The translations under genes were made by a program, and so were the position numbers. A stretch of 64,000 bases of DNA, taken from positions 35,792 through 99,791 of the forward strand of contig DDFA01000113.1 in assembly GCA_002336975.1 (NCBI GenBank). Direction: 5' to 3'. The notes beneath the pieces were generated by a model that was not told the DNA's origin, made no database searches, and saw only the letters and a program-made list of their open reading frames with translations. Numbering within the stretch: position 1 is the stretch's first letter; the number at the start of each line of letters is the position of its first letter. The stretch comes from Phyllobacteriaceae bacterium UBA1940 (GTDB taxonomy: Bacteria; Pseudomonadota; Alphaproteobacteria; Rhizobiales; Rhizobiaceae). This document shows, in pieces, positions 36,100 through 45,214 of the stretch.

Positions 36100-37170
36100 A
36101 TGAACCTTCTCGCCGCGTTCGTGCTGTTCCTTCTCGCCGTGGTCGTCGCACTGGCTGGCGCGACGCGTATCGGCGCTTGGATCATCGAGCGCCGCAATCC
36201 GCCGGTCGGCGCGTTCGTCGACATTGGTGGTGCGCAGATCCACCATGTCCATCAGCGGCGGCCGGCGGCCGCCGACCTGCCGCCGATCGTTTTCATCCAC
36301 GGCGCCAGTGGCAATCTCAAGGACCAGATGGTTCCCTTCTCCCGAGCGCTGGCAGGGCGGGCGGAAATGCTGTTCTTCGACCGCCCCGGTCACGGCTGGT
36401 CGACGCGCGGGACCAGCAATGGCGATCCGGGCGGCCAGTCGGCGACGGTTGCGGCGCTGATGGACCGGGTCGGCATCGACAGGGCGATCATCGTTGGCCA
36501 TTCCTTCGGCGGCGCGGTCGCCGCGATCTTCGCGCTCGATTTTCCCGATCGCGTCGCCGGGCTGGTGTTCATGTCGGCGGCGAGTCATCCATGGCCGGGC
36601 GGCAAGACTTCCTGGTACTACGATCTGGCGACCGTTCCGCTGCTTGGGTGGCTGTTTGCCGAAACGCTTGCCTGGCCGGGCGGCATGCTGAGAATGCGGG
36701 CGGCGACCGACTGCGTCTTCGCGCCCAATCCGACGCCGGAAAACTATCTGCGCGACGCGTCGATCGAACTGGTGCTGCGTCCGTCAGCCTTCCGGTCGAA
36801 CTCACTCGATGTCGAGGGTCTCTACCGGCATGCGCTGAAGGCTGCGCCACGATATCGCGAAATCGCGGTCCCGACCGTGGTTGTGTCTGGCGATCGCGAT
36901 ACGGTGGTGTTTGAGGAAATCCATTCAGTCGGACTGGCGCGCGACATTCCTGGCGCGGAGCTGATCTGGGTGCACAATCTCGGCCACAAGCCCGATTGGA
37001 TCGCCACCGACCTGGCGGTGGCGGCGATCGAAAAGGTCGCAGGCGTCGAGCGCGACCTGCTCGCCGCTGCGCGTCTCGTCGAACGGCGCATCGCGTCCGA
37101 CAATTTCGGCGTCGGCGTGTGCATCGACGAAAAGCCGGCGGCGGCCCCGGAGCCCGCCCCGGAGGGGTAG
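36100..37170 (+). CDS. Alpha/beta hydrolase
   Basis: A 356-residue alpha/beta hydrolase with an N-terminal membrane anchor (about residues 2-22). The oxyanion loop PIVFIHGASGNLKDQM lies near residues 64-79, the nucleophile elbow IVGHSFGGAVA (Ser) near 131-141, an acid residue in VSGDRDTVVF and the catalytic His in VHNLGHKPDW. Substrate unknown; the lid is long. The tail after about residue 330 is Pro/Ala/Glu-rich. Downstream genes are convergent. Confidence 0.85.
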   Translation: MNLLAAFVLFLLAVVVALAGATRIGAWIIERRNPPVGAFVDIGGAQIHHVHQRRPAAADLPPIVFIHGASGNLKDQMVPFSRALAGRAEMLFFDRPGHGWSTRGTSNGDPGGQSATVAALMDRVGIDRAIIVGHSFGGAVAAIFALDFPDRVAGLVFMSAASHPWPGGKTSWYYDLATVPLLGWLFAETLAWPGGMLRMRAATDCVFAPNPTPENYLRDASIELVLRPSAFRSNSLDVEGLYRHALKAAPRYREIAVPTVVVSGDRDTVVFEEIHSVGLARDIPGAELIWVHNLGHKPDWIATDLAVAAIEKVAGVERDLLAAARLVERRIASDNFGVGVCIDEKPAAAPEPAPEG

Positions 37171-37183
37171 ACCGCTTCAGGCG

Positions 37184-37855
37184 TCAGGTCCTGACGACGC
37201 TCGACAGCACCGACAGCGTCAGCAGAACCTGGGCCGCACAATAGAGGCTCCAGACCGCATAGCCGAACGGGACGCGGCGGGGCGAATCAGGCGCGAGTGC
37301 GAACCTGCCGCTGGCAAGGAGTGCGTCGGAGGCGATGAACAGCGTCGCACCGAGCGCAACCATCGGATTTGCGACCGTCAGCGAGGCCAGGCCCATGCCG
37401 AGGATTGCCGCCGCGTAGATCGCGACCGGAACCCGCAACGCGGCGGGGACCTTGTTCCACAGCCAGACGAGAAAGCCGGCCGCGAACACCGTCATTGCGG
37501 CTGCCGCGATCAGCCGCCATCCGACGATCGGTTCACCTCCGACCAGCAGAAATAGCGCGACATAGGCGATGTGGGCTGCAAGAAAACTGCCGAGCCCGGC
37601 CATGAACGCACGGTCGCCATCATAGGCGAGGAAGGCGTCGCCCGTGGAGCTCAGGATCAGCGCCGCGATCAGCAGCCAGGGTCCGCCTTCGAGCGCGGCG
37701 AGCATCGCCAGCAGCAGCACCGCGCCGGTCTTGACGATGGCCCTTCGCTTCGAGGGCCGGCGAAAGATCATGAAGGCGTAGGCGATCGCAAACAGGGCGG
37801 AGAAGATCAGCGTGCCGTTCGAGACGTTGGAGACGCCGCCGGGGAATGGCATCAT
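37184..37855 (-). CDS. YhhN/TMEM86 family lysoplasmalogenase-like membrane protein
   Basis: A 223-residue protein with about eight hydrophobic helices. The YhhN signatures are LILSSTGDAFLAYDGDRAFMAGLGSFLAAHIAYVALFL (Asp-rich GD motif and paired His region) and VALGATLFIASDALLASGRF near the end. Relatives cleave the vinyl-ether bond of lysoplasmalogens, but substrates in alphaproteobacteria are unproven. Start ATG 37855 begins MMPFPGG, 5 bp after the end of the upstream EamA transporter. Confidence 0.82.
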   Translation of the reverse strand: MMPFPGGVSNVSNGTLIFSALFAIAYAFMIFRRPSKRRAIVKTGAVLLLAMLAALEGGPWLLIAALILSSTGDAFLAYDGDRAFMAGLGSFLAAHIAYVALFLLVGGEPIVGWRLIAAAAMTVFAAGFLVWLWNKVPAALRVPVAIYAAAILGMGLASLTVANPMVALGATLFIASDALLASGRFALAPDSPRRVPFGYAVWSLYCAAQVLLTLSVLSSVVRT

Positions 37856-37860
37856 CGGTA

Positions 37861-38754
37861 TTATCCTCCTGTTGCCGGCGTCGGCCGGGCCCTGCGGCCA
37901 AACAGCATGTTGCTTGCCGCCAGCACCGCGCCGGCGGTGATCAGCACGCAGGCTGCGACGATGGTCGGATCGGCCTCGGCGAAGCCCGATGCGATCAGCG
38001 CCAGCGTCGACAGCAGCGGCGCGGCATAGCTGGCGGCGCCCAGCACCTGGATATTGCCGTGCTTGACCCCGTAGTCCCAGGCGTAGAAGGCGGCGCCGAC
38101 CGGCATCAGCCCAAGTCCAAGCACCGCCAGCCACTGGCCGGTTGCCTGCGGCAGGACCGTCTGTTCGAGCAGCAGGTGGCAGATCAGCGACAGGATCGCG
38201 GTGGCGAGGCAGAACCAGGTGACGATCGATGTCGGCGCCGAGGAAAACCGTCGCGACAGGAGCGAGTAGGTCGCCCAGACAATCGCGGCGGCGAACGCCA
38301 TGGCGTAGCCGAAGGCATAGCGGGCGTCGAAGCTGAACTGACCGCCCTTGGTGACGATCAGCACCGTGCCGGCCAGACCCATCAGCGCGCCGGCGATGTG
38401 GTACCAGCGCAGTCTCTCGCCGGGCATCAACGCCGATCCGACGACGATGAACAGCGGCCACAGATAGGCAATCAGGCTGGCCTCGACGGCCGGCACGTTG
38501 CGCAGCGCAGTGAAATACAGGAAATGGTAGCCGAACAGGCCGCCGATGCCGATCAGCCACACCACCGGCGGAACCGGCTCGCGGGCGGGGCTGGACAGAC
38601 CAACGGCGCGCGCCGCGAAGCCGATCGCGGAGCCGATCGAAAACGTCATCGCCGACAGCAGAAAGGGCGGCGTATCGCCCGACGCGTCGGTCAGCAACGC
38701 CAGCAGCGCCCACATCGCAACCGCGCAGAACCCGGTCAGGGTAGCCTTGCCCAA
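37861..38754 (-). CDS. EamA/DMT family transporter, YddG-like
   Basis: A 297-residue inner-membrane exporter with ten hydrophobic helices and two EamA repeats. The start ATLTGFCAVAMWALLALLTDASGDTPPFLL resembles YddG-type aromatic amino-acid exporters, and VPAVEASLIAYLWPLFIVVGSALM and YAAPLLSTLALIASG are conserved EamA regions. The substrate is inferred only. Adjacent to the yhhN-like gene, probably one transcript. Confidence 0.85.
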   Translation of the reverse strand: MGKATLTGFCAVAMWALLALLTDASGDTPPFLLSAMTFSIGSAIGFAARAVGLSSPAREPVPPVVWLIGIGGLFGYHFLYFTALRNVPAVEASLIAYLWPLFIVVGSALMPGERLRWYHIAGALMGLAGTVLIVTKGGQFSFDARYAFGYAMAFAAAIVWATYSLLSRRFSSAPTSIVTWFCLATAILSLICHLLLEQTVLPQATGQWLAVLGLGLMPVGAAFYAWDYGVKHGNIQVLGAASYAAPLLSTLALIASGFAEADPTIVAACVLITAGAVLAASNMLFGRRARPTPATGG

Positions 38755-38793
38755 CAGCGCCTCTCACATGCTCCGGGCCGGGGTCGCCAGCCG

Positions 38794-39576
38794 CTACTGA
38801 ACGGTTTCGAACCGCCCGGCCGTGACGACGACCGTTCCGATTTCCGTTGTAGCGGAAGCCTTGATCGGCGCATAGACGCCGGTGCCGCCGAGCGGCGCGA
38901 AGGTGATCAGGATTTTCGACCGGTTCTTGAGAAAGGCGATCGACTTGTTGGTGCCGCGATAACCGCCCAGCGGAATGAAGCGGGCACTGCAGGTGACGCC
39001 CTGGCCGCTGTACCCCTTGGCCTCGACCGCCTCCGTCTTGACGAAAGACAGTTTCAGATCGGCGCGCAATTCGCCGTCGTAGAACTTCATCGTCTTGGTG
39101 CAGACGTCATTGAGGCTGGCGGCCCGCACCATCGTCGCCGACAGCGGGTCGGTCACCGAGGCGAGGTCGCTCTCGCTGACGTCGATCCAGTTCTTGCGGT
39201 TGGCACGCGGCGGCGGCACGTTTTCGGTCGACGTGACACGGCCGTTGGAGAAGGCCACCTCGGTCTTCTTCTTCTTGTCGCCGCTGGTGTAGTTGATGAG
39301 ATAGCGGTTGGCGCTGGCGGTGTCGGCGCCGAAGCCGCCCGACACCGTTGCCGTGCCCTTCGTGGAATCGAAAATCTTGGCGACGCCCGCCGACGCCAGG
39401 CGGCCGTCAATGTGGAAACTGTCGGCATCGATCCTGCTGCTGAACGAGCTGCGGGCGATGTTCAGCCCATAAAGCGACACCGAATAGTCGACGCGAAAGG
39501 ATTCGGCGCGCGCGGCGGGCGCGGCGCAGGCGATTGCTGTTGCGGCAAGCAGGATGCGGGCCTTGACGGTCTGCAT
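38794..39576 (-). CDS. Exported DUF3108 domain protein
   Basis: A 260-residue protein with a Sec signal peptide (residues 1-24, ending PAARA) then ESFRVDYSVSLYGLNIARSSFSS and KLSFVKTEAVEAKGYSGQGVTC, typical of DUF3108. The family is beta-rich and periplasmic, with unknown function. The cysteines in NDVCTKTMKFYDG and GVTCSARF could be disulfide-bonded. Start ATG 39576 is preferred because it begins a clean signal peptide; the longer open frame reads through the promoter region. Confidence 0.82.
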   Translation of the reverse strand: MQTVKARILLAATAIACAAPAARAESFRVDYSVSLYGLNIARSSFSSRIDADSFHIDGRLASAGVAKIFDSTKGTATVSGGFGADTASANRYLINYTSGDKKKKTEVAFSNGRVTSTENVPPPRANRKNWIDVSESDLASVTDPLSATMVRAASLNDVCTKTMKFYDGELRADLKLSFVKTEAVEAKGYSGQGVTCSARFIPLGGYRGTNKSIAFLKNRSKILITFAPLGGTGVYAPIKASATTEIGTVVVTAGRFETVQ

Positions 39577-39715
39577 GGTCGTTCCCTTGTGTTGTGAGGG
39601 AGCGTATCGGCGAGGAATTCGACAATTGTGTGAATGCCGGCCGCGCCCCCTGCCGCCCGTCACGACTTGGTTGCATTCGCCTCCGTCTCGGCCTATATCG
39701 GCCTGGTTCCGGCTT

Positions 39716-39790
39716 GCGCCCATCGTCTAGCGGTTAGGACGGCGCCCTCTCACGGCGCAAACAGGGGTTCGATTCCCCTTGGGCGTACCA
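39716..39790 (+). tRNA. tRNA-Glu (anticodon CTC)
   Basis: A cloverleaf fits: acceptor GCGCCCA (39716-39722) with TGGGCGT (39780-39786), G-U first pair, discriminator A and encoded CCA at 39788-39790. The D-arm begins TCGTCTAGCGGTTAGGACG, the anticodon loop is CTCTCAC with CTC in the middle, and the T-arm is AGGGGTTCGATTCCCCT. The sequence is close to known bacterial tRNA-Glu. Confidence 0.97.
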
Positions 39791-39919
39791 TTTCCGATCT
39801 TGCTACTCTGCTGCTTTCGCGGTTGCATACAGGCAACCTGCATCGGGCGACCCCGATTCCGAGGCTCAGCCGGTGTTCCGGCTCGCTTTCCGTGAAAAGG
39901 TTTGCGATACGCGACCGGC

Positions 39920-40672
39920 TTACTCGGCGATCAGAATCTCGCAATCGCTCAAATGGCCGTCCAGTTCCGCAATAGGCGAGTTGGTGACGAGGATATCGAC
40001 CTCCGACCAGTCGCAGACATGGATCAGGCCGGATTTGCCGAATTTGCTGTTGTCCATCAGCACCATTGTCTGGTCGGCGAGCGGTATCATCGCGCGTTTG
40101 AACTCGGCCTCGAACAGATCGAAATCGAAACATCCCCGCGACGTGCCGGCGACCATCGAGGTGACGAAATAGCTCGGCGCGAACTGCGACAGGAATTCGA
40201 TGGCGCCTGGCCCGATGATCGTCCTGTCGGAATTGCGCAATTCGCCGCCCGGCACGATGACGCGGTGCCGGCTGCCGGCCGAGCCGAGAATCCGGGCAAC
40301 CTCGAGCGAGATCGTCAGGATCGTCATCGGTTCACGATAGGCCAGCGCGCGGGCGAAGAAGCAGGCCGTCGAACTGTTGTCGAGCAGCACCGTCGCGCCT
40401 TCACGCACATGGCTGACCGCCAGCGTGGCGATGGCGGATTTTTCGTCGGTCGCATCGTACAGCCGGTGGTCGAACGGAGGCTCGGCGCGCGGGATCGAAA
40501 GCCGGACGCCGCCGTGATATTTCTCGACGCTTCCCTCCGCCGACAGTATTTTCAGATCGCGCCTGATCGTCTCGTCCGAAACCTCAAAAGTCTCGGCCAG
40601 GTCGGCGATTGCGATCTTGCCGGATTTCTCCAGGGCGGCAAGGATCTGCTGCTGTCGCGGTGTTCGAGCCAT
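39920..40672 (-). CDS. DeoR family transcriptional regulator
   Basis: A 250-residue DeoR/GlpR-type repressor. N-terminal helix-turn-helix (residues 1-60): RQQQILAALEKSGKIAIADLAETFEVSDETIRRDLKILS, then EKYHGGVRLS, the conserved GG hinge. The C-terminal DeoRC sugar-phosphate sensor includes ILLDNSSTACFFARAL-like SST residues and MVLMDNSKFGKSGL with the NSK motif. It is co-oriented with the adjacent ABC importer and probably controls it in response to a sugar or glycerol phosphate. Confidence 0.9.
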   Translation of the reverse strand: MARTPRQQQILAALEKSGKIAIADLAETFEVSDETIRRDLKILSAEGSVEKYHGGVRLSIPRAEPPFDHRLYDATDEKSAIATLAVSHVREGATVLLDNSSTACFFARALAYREPMTILTISLEVARILGSAGSRHRVIVPGGELRNSDRTIIGPGAIEFLSQFAPSYFVTSMVAGTSRGCFDFDLFEAEFKRAMIPLADQTMVLMDNSKFGKSGLIHVCDWSEVDILVTNSPIAELDGHLSDCEILIAE

Positions 40673-40691
40673 TTTGCTTGTCCCGGCTGAG

Positions 40692-41756
40692 TCAGATGCC
40701 CGATGCTATCGCCTGACCGTTGCGCGCGTCGAACAGCCGCGCGCGCCGCATGTCGAAGTTGACGCCGACGTCGCTTCCCGGTTTCGGCGCGTCGGACACC
40801 GGGCTGCGGACGGTGATGCGGTCCTTGTCGAGCATGACCTCGACAATCGCCTCGGCCCCGATCAGTTCGGCCCGCTCGACCCTGCCCCGCGCCATGCCGC
40901 GCGCCGAGAAGCTGAACTCCTCGGGACGGACGCCGAGGATGACGTCGCCGGCCAGCGGCTGGCCGGTCTGGATTTCCGCGTTGAACGAGGGGTGGCCGAT
41001 CAGGCCGCCGGCGCCGGCCCTGCAGTGCACCAGGGACATTTCGGGCGACCCGATAAAGGTCGCGACAAAGGTGTTGGCCGGATTCATGTAGATATCCATC
41101 GGCGCGCCGACCTGTTGCAGATGGCCTTTCGACATGGTCGCGACGCGGGTTCCAAGCGTCATCGCCTCGATCTGGTCATGGGTGACATAGATGACCGTCA
41201 GGCCCAGTTCCTGGTGCAGCCGCTTCAGCTCGCCGCGCATGCGGTTCCTGAGCTTGGCGTCCAGGTTCGACAGCGGCTCGTCGAAGAGGAAGACTTTTGG
41301 CTGGCGCACCAGCGCCCGGCCGATCGCTACCCGCTGGCGCTCGCCGCCGGACAGGGCTTTCGGCCGCCGTTCCAGAAGGTCGGTGATGTGGAGGATTTCG
41401 GCGGCTTCGCGAACCCTGCGATCGATCTCCGACTTCGCCAGCGTCGTCGTCTTGCGCAGGCCAAACGCCATGTTGTTGTAGGCGGTCATGTGCGGGTAGA
41501 GCGCATAGGACTGGAACACCATGGCGATGTCGCGCTTCTGCGGCGCGACGTCGGTGACGTCACGGCCATCGATCAGCAGCTGGCCGGAGGTGATGTCCTC
41601 AAGGCCGGCAATCATGCGCAGCGTCGTCGACTTGCCGCAGCCCGACGGACCGACAAGCACCATGAATTCCTTGTCTTCGATGTTGAGATTGATGTCGTGC
41701 ACGGTCTCTACCTTGTCGTAGGACTTGCTGACATTGATCAGTTGCACGGTGGCCAT
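40692..41756 (-). CDS. ABC transporter ATP-binding protein, UgpC/MalK type
   Basis: A 354-residue MalK-like ATPase. Walker [21 protein letters not shown] at residues 37-56, Q-loop, signature LSGGERQRVAIGRALVRQPKVFLFDEPLSNLDAKLRNRM with Walker B, and switch His in YVTHDQIEAMTLG. A C-terminal TOBE domain (about residues 240-350) carries EFSFSARG. Energises sugar or polyol uptake with the two downstream-oriented permeases and the binding protein. Context favours a glycerol-3-phosphate type importer, but MalK-type ATPases are alike. Confidence 0.9.
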   Translation of the reverse strand: MATVQLINVSKSYDKVETVHDINLNIEDKEFMVLVGPSGCGKSTTLRMIAGLEDITSGQLLIDGRDVTDVAPQKRDIAMVFQSYALYPHMTAYNNMAFGLRKTTTLAKSEIDRRVREAAEILHITDLLERRPKALSGGERQRVAIGRALVRQPKVFLFDEPLSNLDAKLRNRMRGELKRLHQELGLTVIYVTHDQIEAMTLGTRVATMSKGHLQQVGAPMDIYMNPANTFVATFIGSPEMSLVHCRAGAGGLIGHPSFNAEIQTGQPLAGDVILGVRPEEFSFSARGMARGRVERAELIGAEAIVEVMLDKDRITVRSPVSDAPKPGSDVGVNFDMRRARLFDARNGQAIASGI

Positions 41757-41777
41757 GGCCGGTCTCCGGTTTGGGCG

Positions 41778-42653
41778 TCACTTGACGCCGGTGTGCATGA
41801 AGCTGTCGACAAAGCGGCGCTGGAAGATGACGAAGAACAACAGCAGCGGAGACACCACGATCATGGTGCCTGCCATCAGCCGGGTCCAGTCGGCGCCGCT
41901 GTCGGCCTTGGCCAGCAGGCCGAGCCCGATCGGCAGCGTGCGCACGCCGTCGGAATTGGTCACCAGAAGCGGCCACATATAGTCGTTCCAGTGGGTGACG
42001 ACCGAGATGATGCCGAAGGCTATCAGCGTCGGCTTCACCAGCGGCAGATAGACGTGCCACAGCGTCGCCAGATGACCGCAACCGTCCAGCCGCGCGGCGT
42101 CGGACAGATCCGAAGGCACCTGCCGGAACGACTGGCGCAGCATGAAGGTGCCGTAGCCCGAGGCGACGAACGGCACGATCATCGCCGGCAGCGAATTGAT
42201 CAGGCCGAGCTCACGCACGGTGACGAAATTGGTCAGGAACGTCGCGTAGATCGGGAACATCACCTGCAGCAGGAACAGCGAGAAGAGTAGCTTCTTGAGC
42301 GGGAATTCGAGCCGCGCGAAGGCGTAGGCGGCCAGCGTGATCGTCACCAACTGCGACGCCAGGATGGAGCCGGTCACGATGATCGAATTGATCAGATAGG
42401 TGTCGAACGGCGCGACCGTCAGCGTCGCCGGATAGTTGCCGAACTGGAAGACGGCGGGAAACAGGCCGGCATTGGGATCGAACACCTCCGCCTTGGTCTT
42501 CAGCGAGGTGAGCACGATCCAGATCAGCGGGCTCATCCACAGCAGAGCCAGGGGCGCCATCAAAAGATGCAGCCAGCGAATTCCGCCGCGGCGACGGTTT
42601 TCGCGGCGCGCCGCCACCGGCGCCGCCGCTGCGGGGATCGCTACATCGCTCAT
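41778..42653 (-). CDS. Carbohydrate ABC permease, UgpE/MalG type
   Basis: A 291-residue inner-membrane permease with six helices. The EAA-type loop SYGTFMLRQSFRQVPSDLSDAARLDGCGHLATLWHVYLPLVKPTL-like region spans about residues 170-215 and contacts the ATPase. The ATG at 42653 overlaps the upstream permease stop as TGATG; the longer upstream frame parallels that gene in another phase. Component of the ugp-like importer. Confidence 0.9.
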   Translation of the reverse strand: MSDVAIPAAAAPVAARRENRRRGGIRWLHLLMAPLALLWMSPLIWIVLTSLKTKAEVFDPNAGLFPAVFQFGNYPATLTVAPFDTYLINSIIVTGSILASQLVTITLAAYAFARLEFPLKKLLFSLFLLQVMFPIYATFLTNFVTVRELGLINSLPAMIVPFVASGYGTFMLRQSFRQVPSDLSDAARLDGCGHLATLWHVYLPLVKPTLIAFGIISVVTHWNDYMWPLLVTNSDGVRTLPIGLGLLAKADSGADWTRLMAGTMIVVSPLLLFFVIFQRRFVDSFMHTGVK

Positions 42654-43555
42654 CAACGTTCCCCCAGATAATGGACGCGGCGCCCGAATGTGACGGCGAT
42701 CAGGCCGATCAGGCCGAGCACGAACAGCAGCAGCACATTGGCCAGCGTCGAGGCGTAACCGATGTCCTGATACTGGAAGCCGACCTGGTAGATGTAGAAT
42801 GTCAGGACATTGGTGGCGTCGGCGGGTCCGCCCTGCGTCATGACGTAGACGTAGTCGAAGATCTGGTAGCTGTGCAGGATGCCGATGACGGTGACGAAAT
42901 ACAGCGTCGGCGAGATCAGCGGCACGGTGATGTAGAGCAGCCGCTGCCATCCCGAAACGCCATCGAGCTTGGCGGCCTCGTAGAGGTCGGAAGGCACCAG
43001 CTTCAGCGCCGCCAGCAGGATCAGCATGAAATAGCCGGAATATTTCCAGATGCTCATGAACATGATCGCCGGCAGCGCCCAGTCGCGATCGTAGAGCCAG
43101 TTCACCCGCGGCAGCCCGAGCGCGCCGAGCGCCGAATTCAGCGGTCCGTAGGCGGGTGCGTAGAGAAACACCCAGACCATGCCGGCGGCGACGCTGGGGA
43201 TCATCACCGGGTAGAAGAAGGCCGAACGGTAGATCGCCATGCCGCGCAACTTGCTGTCGAGGGCGACCGCCAGCAGCAGTGCCACCACGATCGCCGTCGG
43301 CACGGTGATCAGCGTGTAGAAGGCGGTGTTGCCCAGCGTCTTCCAGAACAGCGGGTCTGCGAGCAGGCGGCGGTAGTTCTCGTCGCCCATCCAGTAGATC
43401 TTTGGATCGCCGAGCAGCACGTCGTGCAGGCTGAACCACAGCGAGCGCAGGATGGGCCAGTAGGTGAACATGACCAGGAACAGCAGCGAGGGCGCCAGCA
43501 GGAGATAGGCGAGCAGGGCCTCGTTGCGCCGCGAGCGGGCAAGCGTTTGCGACAT
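42653..43555 (-). CDS. Carbohydrate ABC permease, UgpA/MalF type
   Basis: A 300-residue permease with six helices: LAYLLLAPSLLFLVMFTYWPILRSLW at the N-terminus and the coupling loop LVPSDLYEAAKLDGVSGWQRLLYITVPLISPTLYF near residues 182-216. Typical UgpA features include YVYVMTQGGPADATNVLTFYIYQVGFQ. Coupled to the UgpE-type permease. Likely transcribed from upstream of the binding-protein gene. Confidence 0.9.
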   Translation of the reverse strand: MSQTLARSRRNEALLAYLLLAPSLLFLVMFTYWPILRSLWFSLHDVLLGDPKIYWMGDENYRRLLADPLFWKTLGNTAFYTLITVPTAIVVALLLAVALDSKLRGMAIYRSAFFYPVMIPSVAAGMVWVFLYAPAYGPLNSALGALGLPRVNWLYDRDWALPAIMFMSIWKYSGYFMLILLAALKLVPSDLYEAAKLDGVSGWQRLLYITVPLISPTLYFVTVIGILHSYQIFDYVYVMTQGGPADATNVLTFYIYQVGFQYQDIGYASTLANVLLLFVLGLIGLIAVTFGRRVHYLGER

Positions 43556-43613
43556 GGGAGCGATCCAGTGAGCCGAGGATGCGCGGGCCGGCGAGCGGCC
43601 CGCGCGACGAGCG

Positions 43614-44915
43614 TCAGCCGCGGCGGCGCATGACGCGGGCTATTTCCCTGTTGGTCTCGGCGGCGGCGTCGGTCAGCGCCGCGCCCGCTTCGATCTCGCC
43701 GGTCAGGGTGCGGTCGATCGCGCTCTTCAGCAGATCGCGGGCGCGCGAATAGGCGGGCACCTGCAGGAACGCGCCGGAATACTGGGCCTGATCAAGCGCG
43801 ACCTTGGCTTCTGGCACCTCGGCGACATAGCTCTTCATCAGGTCGGTTTCCCACGACGATTTGCGTACCGCCAGATAGCCGGTCGCCTTGCCCCAGTTGG
43901 CCTGCACGTCGGTGCTGGTCATCCAGCGCGCAAAGGTCCAGGCGGCGCGCTTGGCCGCGTCGGACTGCTTCTTGGCGATCATGATCGGCCCGCCGCCCTG
44001 GGACGCGCCCCAGTTCTTGCGCTTGGGCATGAAGGCGACTCCGACCTTGAACGGCGAGGAGGTGCGCAGATTGGTCAGCGATCCAGTCGAGTGGTACAGC
44101 ATGGCCGTGGTGCCGGCCATGAAGTCGTTGGCCGAGCCCTGCCAGGTCGAGGCCGGGGCCATGCAGCCCGCGTCGACCATCTGCTTCCAGAACTGCAACG
44201 CTTCCACCGCTTCGGGACGGTCCCACAGAACCTTATCCTTTTCCCAGGGCAGCAGGCCGTTCTGGCGGCAATAGGCCTCGAACATCCAGTCATGCCAGCC
44301 GCCGCCGATAATCAGGCCCCAGCGCTTCAATTCCGAGCCGTCGCGGATCGTCAGCGCCTTGGCGGCGTCGAACAGTTCGTCCCAGTTTTCAGGCGTCTTG
44401 GACAGGCCGGCGGCGGCAAATGCGTCCTTGTTGTAGTAGAGGACCGGCGTCGAGGGCTGGAACGACAGACCGTACAGCCGGCCGTCGGAAACGGCGGTGT
44501 CGAGGAAGCCGCCGATGAAATCGGAATAGATGTCGTCGGCCTTGGCCTGTTCGGTGACGTCCTCGAGCGCATCGAGGCCGAGGAAGGTCTGCAGCGAGGA
44601 ATTGATCGGCAGCCACATTGCCGGCGGCTCGCCGACGCCGAGCGAGGTGATGACCTTCTGTTCGGTATTGTCGTAGCTGCCGGCGTAGATCGCCTCGACC
44701 TCGATTCCCGAATGCGCCGCGTTGAAATCGGCGATCATGCCGGTGACGAGCTTGTTGATGTCGCCGGACACGCCGACCGGATACATGAACTGCAGTTTGA
44801 CGACTTCATTGGCGTGGGTCGGGCAAATGACCCACGGCATCGAGCTGACAAAAGGCGCGGCGAGGCCGGCGGCGAGAAGTTTGCGGCGCGTAAGTTTGGA
44901 TTTCGTGGAAGTCAT
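43614..44915 (-). CDS. ABC transporter substrate-binding protein, UgpB-like
   Basis: A 433-residue periplasmic binding protein (SBP family 1). The N-terminus LTRRKLLAAGLAAPFV looks like a twin-arginine signal. VEAIYAGSYDNTEQKVITSL and LSFQPSTPVLYYNKDAFAAAGL match the UgpB class that binds glycerol-3-phosphate or glycerophosphodiesters; the latter motif is shared with other sugar binders. It is first in the minus-strand importer operon, and the divergent metallophosphodiesterase supports a phosphodiester theme. Ligand not proven. Confidence 0.86.
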   Translation of the reverse strand: MTSTKSKLTRRKLLAAGLAAPFVSSMPWVICPTHANEVVKLQFMYPVGVSGDINKLVTGMIADFNAAHSGIEVEAIYAGSYDNTEQKVITSLGVGEPPAMWLPINSSLQTFLGLDALEDVTEQAKADDIYSDFIGGFLDTAVSDGRLYGLSFQPSTPVLYYNKDAFAAAGLSKTPENWDELFDAAKALTIRDGSELKRWGLIIGGGWHDWMFEAYCRQNGLLPWEKDKVLWDRPEAVEALQFWKQMVDAGCMAPASTWQGSANDFMAGTTAMLYHSTGSLTNLRTSSPFKVGVAFMPKRKNWGASQGGGPIMIAKKQSDAAKRAAWTFARWMTSTDVQANWGKATGYLAVRKSSWETDLMKSYVAEVPEAKVALDQAQYSGAFLQVPAYSRARDLLKSAIDRTLTGEIEAGAALTDAAAETNREIARVMRRRG

Positions 44916-44992
44916 GGTCGGCTATCTCCGTCAAATGTGGAAATTGAGCCTTTGCGGTCGTGCGGTCACGGGGCTCAATCGGCTAACAAAAA

Positions 44993-45012
44993 ATTCACAC
45001 ATTCAAAATTCA
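44993..45012. promoter_or_regulatory. AT-rich repeat cluster between importer and phosphodiesterase
   Basis: The 44916-45214 divergent spacer has three ATTCA repeats at 44993, 45001 and 45008, followed by an AT-rich run to about 45130. DeoR-family repressors often bind repeated A/T-rich half-sites, so this could be the regulator's operator controlling both directions. This is only a positional and compositional inference. No gene is visible in the spacer. Confidence 0.25.
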
Positions 45013-45214
45013 TGCATATTATCAATAAGATAACGTGCAGCTACTGCCTGGCCCATCGTGTTCCCCGAATGTGGCTAACATCGATAGTGCCTGTATGAAT
45101 TTGTATGCGCAAGCATTATTAACGATTCACATGTAGGTATTGTGACATTCCGGCGTTGACAGATTGGCTTTTGCGGCAAGACTGGCCTTTTGCGGCCCAA
45201 TACGGAGCGATCCC

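Noticed and set aside
37846-39597. Antisense 583-codon frame over the EamA and DUF3108 genes
   Set aside because: Arg/Gln/Asp-rich composition without motifs; opposite strand carries two recognised proteins.
40617-42290. Antisense 557-codon frame over the UgpC/UgpE-like genes
   Set aside because: A GC-driven shadow; the ABC ATPase motifs on minus are unambiguous.
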